64,000 nt of DNA. Origin: Firmicutes bacterium UBA2058 (GTDB lineage: Bacteria > Bacillota > Clostridia > Tissierellales > Sedimentibacteraceae). This document shows, one piece after another, positions 51,724 through 59,821 of the stretch; the first letter of the stretch is position 1; every line of letters starts with the position of its first letter. The stretch spans positions 7,120-71,119 of the forward strand of contig DDAM01000004.1 of the NCBI GenBank assembly GCA_002332905.1, read 5' to 3'. The translations under genes were made by a program, and so were the position numbers. Under the pieces are notes generated by a model. It worked only from the letters and a program-made list of their open reading frames with translations, did no database searches and was not told where the DNA came from.

Positions 51724-52755
51724 TTATTTTTTGTTTACTTTTTTTATTAGATTTAATCTATTTGCTACTACAAATATAATTAATGCAACAACAATACCAG
51801 TTAATACACCTATCTGCGTGTTAGCATTAGATATAAACACTGCTGTTAAACCAAGAAATATACTTATTGCATATAAAACTAAAACTGTTTGTTTTTGATT
51901 TAATCCTTTTTTCATCAACTGATGATGCAGATGTTCTTTGTCTGGTTCCATTATAGGCTTTTTGTTTATTAATCTTCTAACAATTGCGAAAAAAGTATCC
52001 AATATAGGAATACCTATAGCAAATATTGGAACTATTAATGTTATAGCAGCTACACTTTTTACTGCTCCAAGCACTGCAACAATAGATAACATGTATCCTA
52101 AAAGCATTGATCCTGTATCACCCATAAAAATCCTTGCAGGATTAAAGTTGTGCGGTAAAAATCCAAGTGCTGCACCTGCTACAATTGCACATTGAATTAT
52201 TATAAAATCATACCCTTTTGTAAGAGCTGTTAGGAGTAAAGAAAATGCTGCTATTCCTGATACTCCTGCTGCTAATCCATCTAATCCATCTATTAGGTTA
52301 ATTGTATTTGTAACTCCTACAATCCATATTATGGTTATAGGAATTGATAATGTATCTAAAAAGCTATATCCTGTAACATGAAACGGATTAGTTATAAAGT
52401 ATATTCTTACTCCGCCTGAAACTGCTATAATAGCTGCAATAATCTGAAAAGCTAATTTGATTTTTGCAGGCATATCGTACATATCATCTATGATGCCAAC
52501 TAGAACAAGTATAGTTGCACCTATCATTATTGAAATATTTATTTCGTTATGTGGCAAAAAAACAAACATACATGCCATAATCGCTACATATATAGCAATT
52601 CCACCAAAATATGGCATAGGACTCTTATGAATCTTTCTTTCACATTTTGGAACATCTAGTGCTCCAACTTTAAGAGCTAACCTTCTAGCAAGCGGTGTAA
52701 CTAAAAAAGCAATAACAAATGCGCAAAAGAAAGCTATTATATAAAATTTATCCAT
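51724..52755 (-). CDS. MraY/WecA/TagO-type undecaprenyl-phosphate sugar-phosphate transferase
   Basis: A 343-residue, about 11-helix protein that attaches GlcNAc-1-P (or a related sugar phosphate) to the undecaprenyl carrier. Motifs: HKSPMPYFGGIAIY, the catalytic Asp-rich VLVGIIDDMYDMP, NTINLIDGLDGLAAG, MGDTGSMLLGY and the PDKEHLHHQLMKKG loop typical of WecA/TagO rather than MraY. The start at 52755 follows GAGGGA by 9 bp; the frame is open to 52815 through a palindromic repeat. Followed by wecB. Confidence 0.92.
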   Translation of the reverse strand: MDKFYIIAFFCAFVIAFLVTPLARRLALKVGALDVPKCERKIHKSPMPYFGGIAIYVAIMACMFVFLPHNEINISIMIGATILVLVGIIDDMYDMPAKIKLAFQIIAAIIAVSGGVRIYFITNPFHVTGYSFLDTLSIPITIIWIVGVTNTINLIDGLDGLAAGVSGIAAFSLLLTALTKGYDFIIIQCAIVAGAALGFLPHNFNPARIFMGDTGSMLLGYMLSIVAVLGAVKSVAAITLIVPIFAIGIPILDTFFAIVRRLINKKPIMEPDKEHLHHQLMKKGLNQKQTVLVLYAISIFLGLTAVFISNANTQIGVLTGIVVALIIFVVANRLNLIKKVNKK

Positions 52756-52770
52756 AGTAATTATTCCCTC

Positions 52771-52835
52771 AATAACGCTAACTAAGATTAGTATTATACT
52801 AAGCTTAGTTAGCATTATACTAATCTTAGTTAGTA
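52771..52835. repeat. nested palindrome upstream of the TagO-type gene
   Basis: CTAACTAAGATTAGTAT and its exact complement ATACTAATCTTAGTTAG flank an inner CTAAGCTTAG palindrome. It fills the gap between rpiB and the transferase gene. Confidence 0.8.
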
Positions 52836-52843
52836 TTGCTATC

Positions 52844-53287
52844 TTATAATGTATTTTCTATATCCGTAATTTTTTCTACTCGTTTAATATGTCTTCCACC
52901 TTCAAAATCAGTGTCAAGCCATGTATCAACTATATCCAAAGCTAAATTTTTTCCTACAATTCCTGCTCCTAAGGCTAACATATTTGCGTCGTTATGCAAT
53001 CTTGTCATTTTTGCCATGTATGCATTCGTACATAAAGCACATCTTATTCCTTTAACTTTATTTGCTGCAATAGAAATACCAATACCTGTAGTACATATCA
53101 CTATTCCCTTATCAACTTCTTTTTTTGCAACCAATTCAGCTGCTTTACCTCCGTAGTCTGGATAATCAACAGAATCCAAACTATATGTTCCTACATCAAT
53201 TATTTCCAATTCTTTGTTTTTTAAATGTTCTTTTATAATTTCTTTTAATTCATAACCACCGTGGTCACAACCTAATGATATTTTCAT
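52844..53287 (-). CDS. rpiB: ribose-5-phosphate isomerase B
   Basis: A 147-residue cytosolic isomerase of ribose-5-P and ribulose-5-P. GCDHGGYELKE carries the conserved Asp-His pair, followed by VDYPDYGGKAAELV and the CTTGIGISIAANKVKGIRCAL phosphate/catalytic loop with Cys. AAAGGA before the ATG. It is 17 bp downstream of the Sua5-phosphatase fusion, as rpiB-like ywlF follows ywlC and ywlE in Bacillus. Confidence 0.95.
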   Translation of the reverse strand: MKISLGCDHGGYELKEIIKEHLKNKELEIIDVGTYSLDSVDYPDYGGKAAELVAKKEVDKGIVICTTGIGISIAANKVKGIRCALCTNAYMAKMTRLHNDANMLALGAGIVGKNLALDIVDTWLDTDFEGGRHIKRVEKITDIENTL

Positions 53288-53304
53288 AATTAATTCCTTT
53301 CAGA

Positions 53305-54837
53305 TTATTTGCAAGGTTCAGTAGTATTAGAAATACTCAGTATATCTAATACTTTTTTAACCTCAATCTCTAATTCTATACTACAAGATTTATATACATC
53401 ATAATTACCGCCATAAGGATCTTGTATATCAAATGATTTATTGTCTTTAGTAAATTCTTTTAATGTGTATATTTTATCATCTAAACCTTTAAAACTTCTT
53501 AATAAAATATCTTTATGCTGTTTAGTCATTGTCAACACTAGATCGGATTCTCTAAGCATTTTATCAGTAACTTGTTTCGCTCTATGAGAGCTTAAATCAA
53601 TACCTAATTCGTTTAAAACCAGTACTGAATTATTACTTGCTTTGTCACCTTTAATAGCACTAATGCCAGCAGAAGATACATCTATATCTAAGTTTTTATC
53701 ATTGATAATACTCTTCATTATACCCTCTGTCATAGTACTTCTGCAAGTATTTCCCGTGCATACTAATAAAATTTTTATTTTTCCGAGCTCATTTTTTTTG
53801 CTTGAAGCCTTCTCAAGCCTGTTCATTATAGCTTTTCCAATTCCTCTATCATCAAATGCTTCAGCCAGTATTATATCTACTCCTAATGCATCAAAATTTC
53901 TTAATTCATTAAATAAATCAGAAGCTATTGTTATAGGATTAGTTCTATCCCCAACTATTCTAATAATGCCATCATTATAGAAATCCTTTGTCTGAGTTGT
54001 AGCCATGATTCCTACTTTTTTGCCGGCATCTATAAATTTCTTGCAGTCATTTTTAATTGTATTAACTATTTTATATAAATTACCTTTATATAATATAACT
54101 TCAGCCTTAGGCGAATAATGTCTATATTTTTGTCCGGGTGATTTTGGAATTATCTTATCGTCACTTTTTATTATAGCAGGATCATAATCACATTTACCAA
54201 AAAGCTTTTCTACATCCTCTTTAGTTACTCCACCCGGTCTTAATATCGTCGGTGTCTCACTGGTAATGTCTATAACTGAAGATTCAAGTCCTATTTCACA
54301 TGAGCCTCCATCAATTATCATATCAACTTTTCCAAACATATCATCTACAACATGAGAAGCATTAGTTGGGCTAGGCTTGCCTGAGGTATTAGCACTTGGA
54401 GCAGCGATAGGACATTTACTTAACTTTATAAGCTCAGATGCAATTTTATTTTTAGGCATTCTAACGGCAACAGTATCTAGTCCTGCTGTTACTTTGTAGC
54501 TTACAATATCTTTTTTATTTAATATCATAGTTAATGGCCCAGGCCAAAAATGCTTAGCAAGAATCTTAGCATTTTGAGGAATTTCATCAACTAATTCACT
54601 TAACTCTTCCATTGTAGTTATATGTACAATCAAAGGATTGTCACTTGGTCTACCCTTTGCTTTAAATATTTTATCGCAAGCATCTTCATTAAGTGCATCT
54701 GCACCTAACCCATAAACAGTTTCTGTAGGAAAAATTACAGTTCCACCATTTTGAATTATTAAAGCAGCTTCAGACAAAATCTCATAATCTATATTGTTTG
54801 GATCTATTTTTACTAATTTTGTGTTTATTTTGTCCAC
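53305..54837 (-). CDS. Sua5/YrdC threonylcarbamoyl-AMP synthase fused to an arginine-phosphatase-like LMW-PTP domain
   Basis: A 510-residue fusion. Residues 1-205 are the YrdC domain (GGTVIFPTETVYGLGADA, KGRPSDNPLIVH, SANTSGKPSPT) and about 230-345 the Sua5 domain; together they make threonylcarbamoyl-AMP for t6A in tRNA. Residues 354-505 are a complete low-molecular-weight phosphatase: C360-TGNTC-R366, general acid Asp473 in QDPYGG. Thr364 in the P loop (CTGNTCRS) is the marker of YwlE-type protein-arginine phosphatases. In Bacillus the two activities are separate genes (ywlC, ywlE). GTG start at 54837 after AGGTG. Confidence 0.92.
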   Translation of the reverse strand: MDKINTKLVKIDPNNIDYEILSEAALIIQNGGTVIFPTETVYGLGADALNEDACDKIFKAKGRPSDNPLIVHITTMEELSELVDEIPQNAKILAKHFWPGPLTMILNKKDIVSYKVTAGLDTVAVRMPKNKIASELIKLSKCPIAAPSANTSGKPSPTNASHVVDDMFGKVDMIIDGGSCEIGLESSVIDITSETPTILRPGGVTKEDVEKLFGKCDYDPAIIKSDDKIIPKSPGQKYRHYSPKAEVILYKGNLYKIVNTIKNDCKKFIDAGKKVGIMATTQTKDFYNDGIIRIVGDRTNPITIASDLFNELRNFDALGVDIILAEAFDDRGIGKAIMNRLEKASSKKNELGKIKILLVCTGNTCRSTMTEGIMKSIINDKNLDIDVSSAGISAIKGDKASNNSVLVLNELGIDLSSHRAKQVTDKMLRESDLVLTMTKQHKDILLRSFKGLDDKIYTLKEFTKDNKSFDIQDPYGGNYDVYKSCSIELEIEVKKVLDILSISNTTEPCK

Positions 54838-54873
54838 ATTTCACCTATCCTTTCGATAAACTATTTAAATGAT

Positions 54874-56052
54874 CTATTTCGTATCTATTTTTTTGCTCTT
54901 TTCTGTAAATACTAGTTTTAAAAGCGGTGGTGTAACTAAAGTTGTTCCAATAGCTACCACTATAGCTGCTGTAAATAGTGCATCTGATAATATCCCAGAA
55001 TTTTTACCAAGATTTGCAACTATAAGTGCAACTTCAGCACGCGGTATCATACCAATTCCTACCTGCAGGCATTCTTTATTCGTAAATTTTGATAATTTAG
55101 CTCCTAATCCACAACCTATAATTTTTCCTATAATTGCAGCTAACAAGAACATAAATGATAATAATAATACAGATGATATACCAGATAAATTTACCTCTAG
55201 TCCTATATTAGCAAAAAATACAGGAGTAAACAAAGTATAAGCTATAATGCTTACATCATGGTCTATCTTGTTTCGTGCTTTTGGTAATAAGGAGAATATT
55301 ATACCTGCAGAGTATGCACCAATTATAGCTGCTATACCGAATTCAGATGCTAAAAAAGCTATTAAAAAACAACATATTAAAGCTATAGCTGATGGTGTTA
55401 TAACAGCAGATAGTTTATATAGATATTTTGACAGCATGGATAATAATATCATTCCTATTATTACCGCCAAAATAAAAAATATTACAATTTTTACAATAAC
55501 AAGCAATGGATTCTCGCCTTGTGCTGGATTAACAATACCAACTACAACTGCTAAAACAATAATACCTAAAACATCATCAATAATTGCGGCTCCCAAAATA
55601 TTAACTCCAACCCTATCCTTAGTTTTGTTAAATTCTCTTAAAGATTGGATTGTTATACTAATACTTGTAGCTGTTAAAATAACTCCTGAAAATATAGCTG
55701 CTGACGTTGAAGCTTCCTTATAAAATATTCTAATTACTAAAAATCCTAAAATATATGGGACTATAACTCCACCAGTTGCAATTGTTAAAGCGCTACCAGC
55801 AGATTTTTTCAAATCGTCAATATTTGTTTCCATTCCTGCCATAAACATCAATAGCAAAACTCCTATCTCAGAGTAACTTGCTATAAATTCACTTTGGCCA
55901 ATTAAGCCAAAAACTGAAGGCCCGATTAAAAGCCCTGCTAAAATTTGTCCTAAAACTGAAGGTTGCTTAAACTTAACAGCAATTATTCCGCCTATATTTG
56001 CACACAGTAAAATTATTGCTAGATCAAATAAAAAGTTTGTACTTGTTTCCAT
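54874..56052 (-). CDS. CPA2-family cation:proton antiporter
   Basis: A 392-residue membrane protein with about 12-13 helices of the Na/H exchanger fold (KefB/NapA type). N-terminal LLCANIGGIIAVKFKQPSVLGQILAGLLIGPSVFG; the helix with IIDDVLGIIVLAVVVGI holds the Asp-Asp pair of electrogenic exchangers. No C-terminal Rossmann (KTN) domain, so not a full KefB/C. AGAGG before the ATG. First gene of the run to wecB. Confidence 0.9.
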   Translation of the reverse strand: METSTNFLFDLAIILLCANIGGIIAVKFKQPSVLGQILAGLLIGPSVFGLIGQSEFIASYSEIGVLLLMFMAGMETNIDDLKKSAGSALTIATGGVIVPYILGFLVIRIFYKEASTSAAIFSGVILTATSISITIQSLREFNKTKDRVGVNILGAAIIDDVLGIIVLAVVVGIVNPAQGENPLLVIVKIVIFFILAVIIGMILLSMLSKYLYKLSAVITPSAIALICCFLIAFLASEFGIAAIIGAYSAGIIFSLLPKARNKIDHDVSIIAYTLFTPVFFANIGLEVNLSGISSVLLLSFMFLLAAIIGKIIGCGLGAKLSKFTNKECLQVGIGMIPRAEVALIVANLGKNSGILSDALFTAAIVVAIGTTLVTPPLLKLVFTEKSKKIDTK

Positions 56053-56475
56053 TTTTCTACCTCTTAAATTTCTAAATTATAAAATTCTCTATAATACTAC
56101 TCCAATTTACAAATTTGTCAAGAGTTAAATGGAATCCTTATAATTATAATATCTTGACAGAAATTTATCAAGAGTTATGCAAGTTTTATTTTAAATAATT
56201 TATTTTCACAAATATTAAAATTTCAACACTTCTATACTTTTCTATATTTTTACACAAAACTATTTATACCTTTTGTTTGTTAAACTTTTGACAATATTAA
56301 ATATTCATTATAATTATAATTAAATGTTTTTGCGTTATAAGTTTATTAAATAATTTGTTTTTAATAATTTGTTTATTTAAAATTAATGTTTCAAAATATG
56401 TTGTATTATATTTAACTAAATGGTAGGATGATGTTAATAAAATATTATTAAGATGAAGGATGAAAGATATTAATT
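56053..56475. other. divergent promoter region with a 17-bp direct repeat
   Basis: AT-rich 423-bp gap between the antiporter and the sigma-54 activator. AAATTTRTCAAGAGTTA occurs at 56111-56127 and 56161-56177, exactly 50 bp apart; the first copy overlaps TTGACA on the minus strand (complement of 56116-56121) with TATTAT 19 bp further. On the plus strand TTGACA at 56288-56293 with TATAAT at 56309 could serve the activator gene. No small gene seen. Confidence 0.5.
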
Positions 56476-57879
56476 ATGGAAAAAAAGGTTATAAATTCTC
56501 AATTAATATTAAAGAACAATTTAGAAGCTGTAATTGAATCATCTTATGATGGTATTTTTATAACTGATGGTAACGCAAATGCTCTATATGTAAACAAATC
56601 ATATGAAAGAATTGCTGGGATAACAAAAGAAGAAGTATTAGGTAAAAATATGCTAGAATTAGAAAAGTCTAATATTATTTCTAAGTCTGCAACTTTAATA
56701 GCCTTAAATGATAAAAATATAACAACCTTGAGCCAAACATTTAAGACTGGAAAATCAGTTATAGTAACAAGTACTCCAATATTTGATGAAAATAACAATA
56801 TTATTTTAGTAGTAACAAATGTAAGAGACATAAGCGAACTTGAGGATTTAAAGCAACAGCTTGAAGGGTTAAAATCAAAAATAGTTGGTGGCTGTGAAAT
56901 AATTGCAAAACATAAATCAATGACAAAGCTATTAGAAAATGCAAAAAGAATTGCAAATGTTGATACTACTGTTCTAATTCTAGGTGAAACCGGAGTTGGC
57001 AAGGAAGGTATTGCCAAATACATATATGCAAATAGTCAAAGAGCAAATAAGCCTTATATTAAGGTTAATTGCGGAGCAATTCCTGAAAACCTTTTGGAAA
57101 CTGAATTTTTCGGATATGAAAAGGGAGCTTTTACAGGTGCTAAAAACGAAGGAAAAGCAGGACTTTTTGAGTTAGCCAATGATGGTACTATTTTTTTAGA
57201 TGAAATTGGAGAACTACCTCTTAATATGCAGGTAAAATTACTGAGAGTGCTGCAGGAAGAAACAATCACAAAAATCGGTGGAAGTAAAGAAATAAAAATT
57301 AATGTTAGAATTATAGCTGCTACAAATAAGGACTTAGAAAAATTAGTTGAAGAAGGTCAATTTAGAGAGGATTTATATTATAGGTTAAATGTTATTCCTA
57401 TCTTAGTACCTCCTCTAAGAGAACGAAAGGATGACATATTACTTTTAACAAAGCACTTTGAATGCTACTATAATAAAAAGTACAATTCAAATAAAAAAAT
57501 TGATAATACTGTTATAGATATACTTCATAACTATAACTGGCCAGGTAATGTGCGTGAGCTGAAAAATACTATAGAACGTATGATATTGCTTAATGATGAT
57601 AATATAATCAGTCTTAAAGATCTTCCAGCGAATATATTAAAGCAAAAAGAAATTGAAGTAATTAATAGATTTGAAGGTAGTACGCTCAAGGATGCAGTCA
57701 GTTTATTGGAATATGAAATGATAACAAAGGCATATGAGAAACATAAAAATGTACGTGATGCTGCAGAAGCTTTAGGTATTGATTCATCAACATTCGTGAG
57801 AAAAAGGCAAAAATATGCTGATGCAAATATGCAACACTGCTGCAAAAATGCAACATACGACAAAATGTTAAAGATTTAA
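56476..57879 (+). CDS. sigma-54-dependent activator with PAS domain
   Basis: A 467-residue enhancer-binding protein: PAS domain (about 12-125, SSYDGIFITDGNANALYVNKS), AAA+ domain (about 145-375) with Walker A GETGVGKE, the sigma-54 contact loop EKGAFTGAKNEG, Walker B GTIFLDEIGELP and the arginine finger region, then a Fis-type helix-turn-helix (about 420-450, VRDAAEALGIDSSTFVRKRQ). The last 15 residues, rich in Cys, Asn and His, are unusual and coded by TGCAA repeats. Upstream of the 4-hydroxybutyrate genes, it is their likely activator; ligand unknown. Confidence 0.93.
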   Translation: MEKKVINSQLILKNNLEAVIESSYDGIFITDGNANALYVNKSYERIAGITKEEVLGKNMLELEKSNIISKSATLIALNDKNITTLSQTFKTGKSVIVTSTPIFDENNNIILVVTNVRDISELEDLKQQLEGLKSKIVGGCEIIAKHKSMTKLLENAKRIANVDTTVLILGETGVGKEGIAKYIYANSQRANKPYIKVNCGAIPENLLETEFFGYEKGAFTGAKNEGKAGLFELANDGTIFLDEIGELPLNMQVKLLRVLQEETITKIGGSKEIKINVRIIAATNKDLEKLVEEGQFREDLYYRLNVIPILVPPLRERKDDILLLTKHFECYYNKKYNSNKKIDNTVIDILHNYNWPGNVRELKNTIERMILLNDDNIISLKDLPANILKQKEIEVINRFEGSTLKDAVSLLEYEMITKAYEKHKNVRDAAEALGIDSSTFVRKRQKYADANMQHCCKNATYDKMLKI

Positions 57880-57928
57880 CAATATCTCATCTCTTTTGCA
57901 TAAAATATATTTATTTGTTGCAAAAGAG
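57822..57928. promoter_or_regulatory. candidate enhancer (UAS) cluster of TGCAA motifs
   Basis: Four TGCAA direct repeats at 57822, 57830, 57841 and 57849 inside the 3' end of the activator gene, then a perfect inverted repeat CTCTTTTGCA (57891-57900) / TGCAAAAGAG (57919-57928) in the gap. There is no T tract, so this is not a terminator. It lies 320-425 bp before the -24/-12 promoter, a normal enhancer distance. Confidence 0.5.
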
Positions 57929-57960
57929 AAACAGAAAAACCATTATAGGAGAAGTTTATC

Positions 57961-58239
57961 ATGGAAAATAAAGTTAATCAAATTTTATATAAAGAAGTTA
58001 ACCCACTTCTTAATAAACATTATGGAAGTGCAGAATTAGTTGAAATTAAGGACAATATTGTATATATAAAAATGCTTGGTGCATGTGGTGGCTGTCCTTG
58101 TTCTCAAGAAACTTTAGAAAACATTATTGAAGCTAAAATAAGAGAGGAAATACCTGAAATAGGCGGTGTTAGGCTATATCATGGTGTAAGTGATGAGTTA
58201 ATAAATTTTGCTAAAGATATTTTAAATGGCAAAAGATAA
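57961..58239 (+). CDS. NifU-like C-terminal domain protein
   Basis: A 92-residue Fe-S scaffold/carrier domain (Nfu type). The cluster motif is GACGGCPCS with Cys at CGGC plus one further Cys; LVEIKDNIVYIKMLG and the terminal VRLYHGVSDELI match the fold. GGAGAAG before the ATG. Between the sigma-54 activator and abfD, whose product needs a [4Fe-4S] cluster, so a role in supplying or repairing that cluster is likely but inferred. Confidence 0.82.
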   Translation: MENKVNQILYKEVNPLLNKHYGSAELVEIKDNIVYIKMLGACGGCPCSQETLENIIEAKIREEIPEIGGVRLYHGVSDELINFAKDILNGKR

Positions 58240-58245
58240 AATAAG

Positions 58246-58263
58246 TTGGCATATAATTTGCTT
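58246..58263 (+). promoter_or_regulatory. sigma-54 (-24/-12) promoter of the abfD operon
   Basis: TTGGCATATAATTTGCTT: GG at 58248-58249 and GC at 58260-58261 separated by exactly 10 bp, with TGGCA and TTGC elements as in the consensus. The abfD start is 76 bp downstream. Confidence 0.8.
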
Positions 58264-58336
58264 ATAATATATTTGAGTTTCAAAAATAAATAAAATATAA
58301 AAAAATATATAATAAAATATAAGGAGTGTAAGTAAT

Positions 58337-59791
58337 ATGGCATTAATGACTGGTGAACAGTATATTGAAAGCTTGAGAAAGCTTAAAACAAAGGTTTATG
58401 TATTTGGTGAAAGAGTTGAAAATTTTGTTGATCACCCTATTATAAGACCATCTATTAATTCTGTAGCCATGACATATGATTTAGCTCATGAAAAAGAGTA
58501 TGAGGATCTTATGACAGCTACATCTAATTTAACAGGTAATAAAATAAATAGATTTTGTCATTTACACCAAAGCACTGATGATTTAGTTAAAAAAGTTAAA
58601 ATGCAAAGATTACTAGGACAAAAAACAGCATCATGCTTCCAAAGATGCGTTGGAATGGATGCTTTTAACGCTATATGGTCTACTACATATGAGGTTGATA
58701 AAAAATATGGTACTGAGTATCATAAAAGATTTAGAGATTATTTAGAATTTGTTCAAGAAAATGACTTAACTATAGATGGAGCAATGACAGATCCAAAGGG
58801 TGATAGAGGTTTATCTCCATCAGAGCAAAAAGATCCTGATATGTATGTCCATATTGTTGAAAAAAGAGAAGATGGTATAGTAGTTAGAGGGGCTAAGGCT
58901 CATCAAACAGGCTCTATTAACTCTCATGAACATTTAATTATGCCAACTATAGCAATGAAGGAAGAAGACAAAGCTTATGCAGTATCATTTGCTATACCTT
59001 CTGATGCTGATGGAGTATTTATGATATACGGAAGACAATCTTGCGATACTAGAAAACTTGAAAAAAATGCTGATGTAGATTTAGGAAATAAAAATTTTGG
59101 TGGACAAGAAGCTTTAGTAGTATTTGATGATGTATTTGTTCCATGGGATAAAGTGTTCCTATGTGAAGAATATGAATTTGCCGGAGTTATGGTTGAAAGA
59201 TTTGCTGGATATCATAGACAAAGCTATGGTGGATGTAAGGTTGGTGTTGGTGACGTTTTAATAGGAGCTGCTGCAGTTGCTGCTGATTATAACGGTGTAA
59301 GTAAAGCATCTCATATAAAAGACAAGTTGATTGAAATGACACATTTAAATGAAACTTTATATTGCTGCGGTATAGCATGTTCTGCTGAGGGTGTTAAAAC
59401 TGCTGCCGGAAACTATCAAATCGATATGCTTTTAGCAAATGTATGTAAGCAAAACGTTACAAGATTTCCTTATGAAATAACTAGACTTGCTGAAGATATT
59501 GCTGGCGGACTTATGGTAACAATGCCTTCACAAGCTGACTTTAGATCTCCAGAAATAGGAGATATATGCGATAAGTACTTCAGAGGTGTAGACAGTGTTT
59601 CTACAGAAAACAGAATGAGAATTTTAAGATTTATTGAAAATATGTGTTTAGGCTCATCAGCTGTAGGATATAGAACTGAATCAATGCATGGAGCAGGTTC
59701 ACCACAGGCTCAAAGAATAATGATAGCAAGACAAGGCAATTTACAAGCGAAGAAAGATATGGCTAAGAAAATTGCTGGTATAAAAGAATAG
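58337..59791 (+). CDS. abfD: 4-hydroxybutyryl-CoA dehydratase / vinylacetyl-CoA isomerase
   Basis: A 484-residue FAD- and [4Fe-4S]-containing enzyme that dehydrates 4-hydroxybutyryl-CoA to crotonyl-CoA by a ketyl-radical route. The four cluster ligands of the Clostridium aminobutyricum enzyme (C99, C103, H292, C299 without Met) are found as C100 and C104 (SCFQRCVG), H293 and C300 (YHRQSYGGCK), numbered with Met. Length and the MHGAGSPQAQR tail also match. AAGGAG before the ATG; sigma-54 promoter directly upstream. Oxygen-sensitive, so this implies strict anaerobiosis. Confidence 0.97.
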   Translation: MALMTGEQYIESLRKLKTKVYVFGERVENFVDHPIIRPSINSVAMTYDLAHEKEYEDLMTATSNLTGNKINRFCHLHQSTDDLVKKVKMQRLLGQKTASCFQRCVGMDAFNAIWSTTYEVDKKYGTEYHKRFRDYLEFVQENDLTIDGAMTDPKGDRGLSPSEQKDPDMYVHIVEKREDGIVVRGAKAHQTGSINSHEHLIMPTIAMKEEDKAYAVSFAIPSDADGVFMIYGRQSCDTRKLEKNADVDLGNKNFGGQEALVVFDDVFVPWDKVFLCEEYEFAGVMVERFAGYHRQSYGGCKVGVGDVLIGAAAVAADYNGVSKASHIKDKLIEMTHLNETLYCCGIACSAEGVKTAAGNYQIDMLLANVCKQNVTRFPYEITRLAEDIAGGLMVTMPSQADFRSPEIGDICDKYFRGVDSVSTENRMRILRFIENMCLGSSAVGYRTESMHGAGSPQAQRIMIARQGNLQAKKDMAKKIAGIKE

Positions 59792-59821
59792 TTAACATAC
59801 TACATGTGAAGGGATGATATA

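Noticed and set aside
57891..57928. Terminator after the sigma-54 activator
   Set aside because: The inverted repeat is perfect, but the distal arm is followed by AAACAG instead of a T run.
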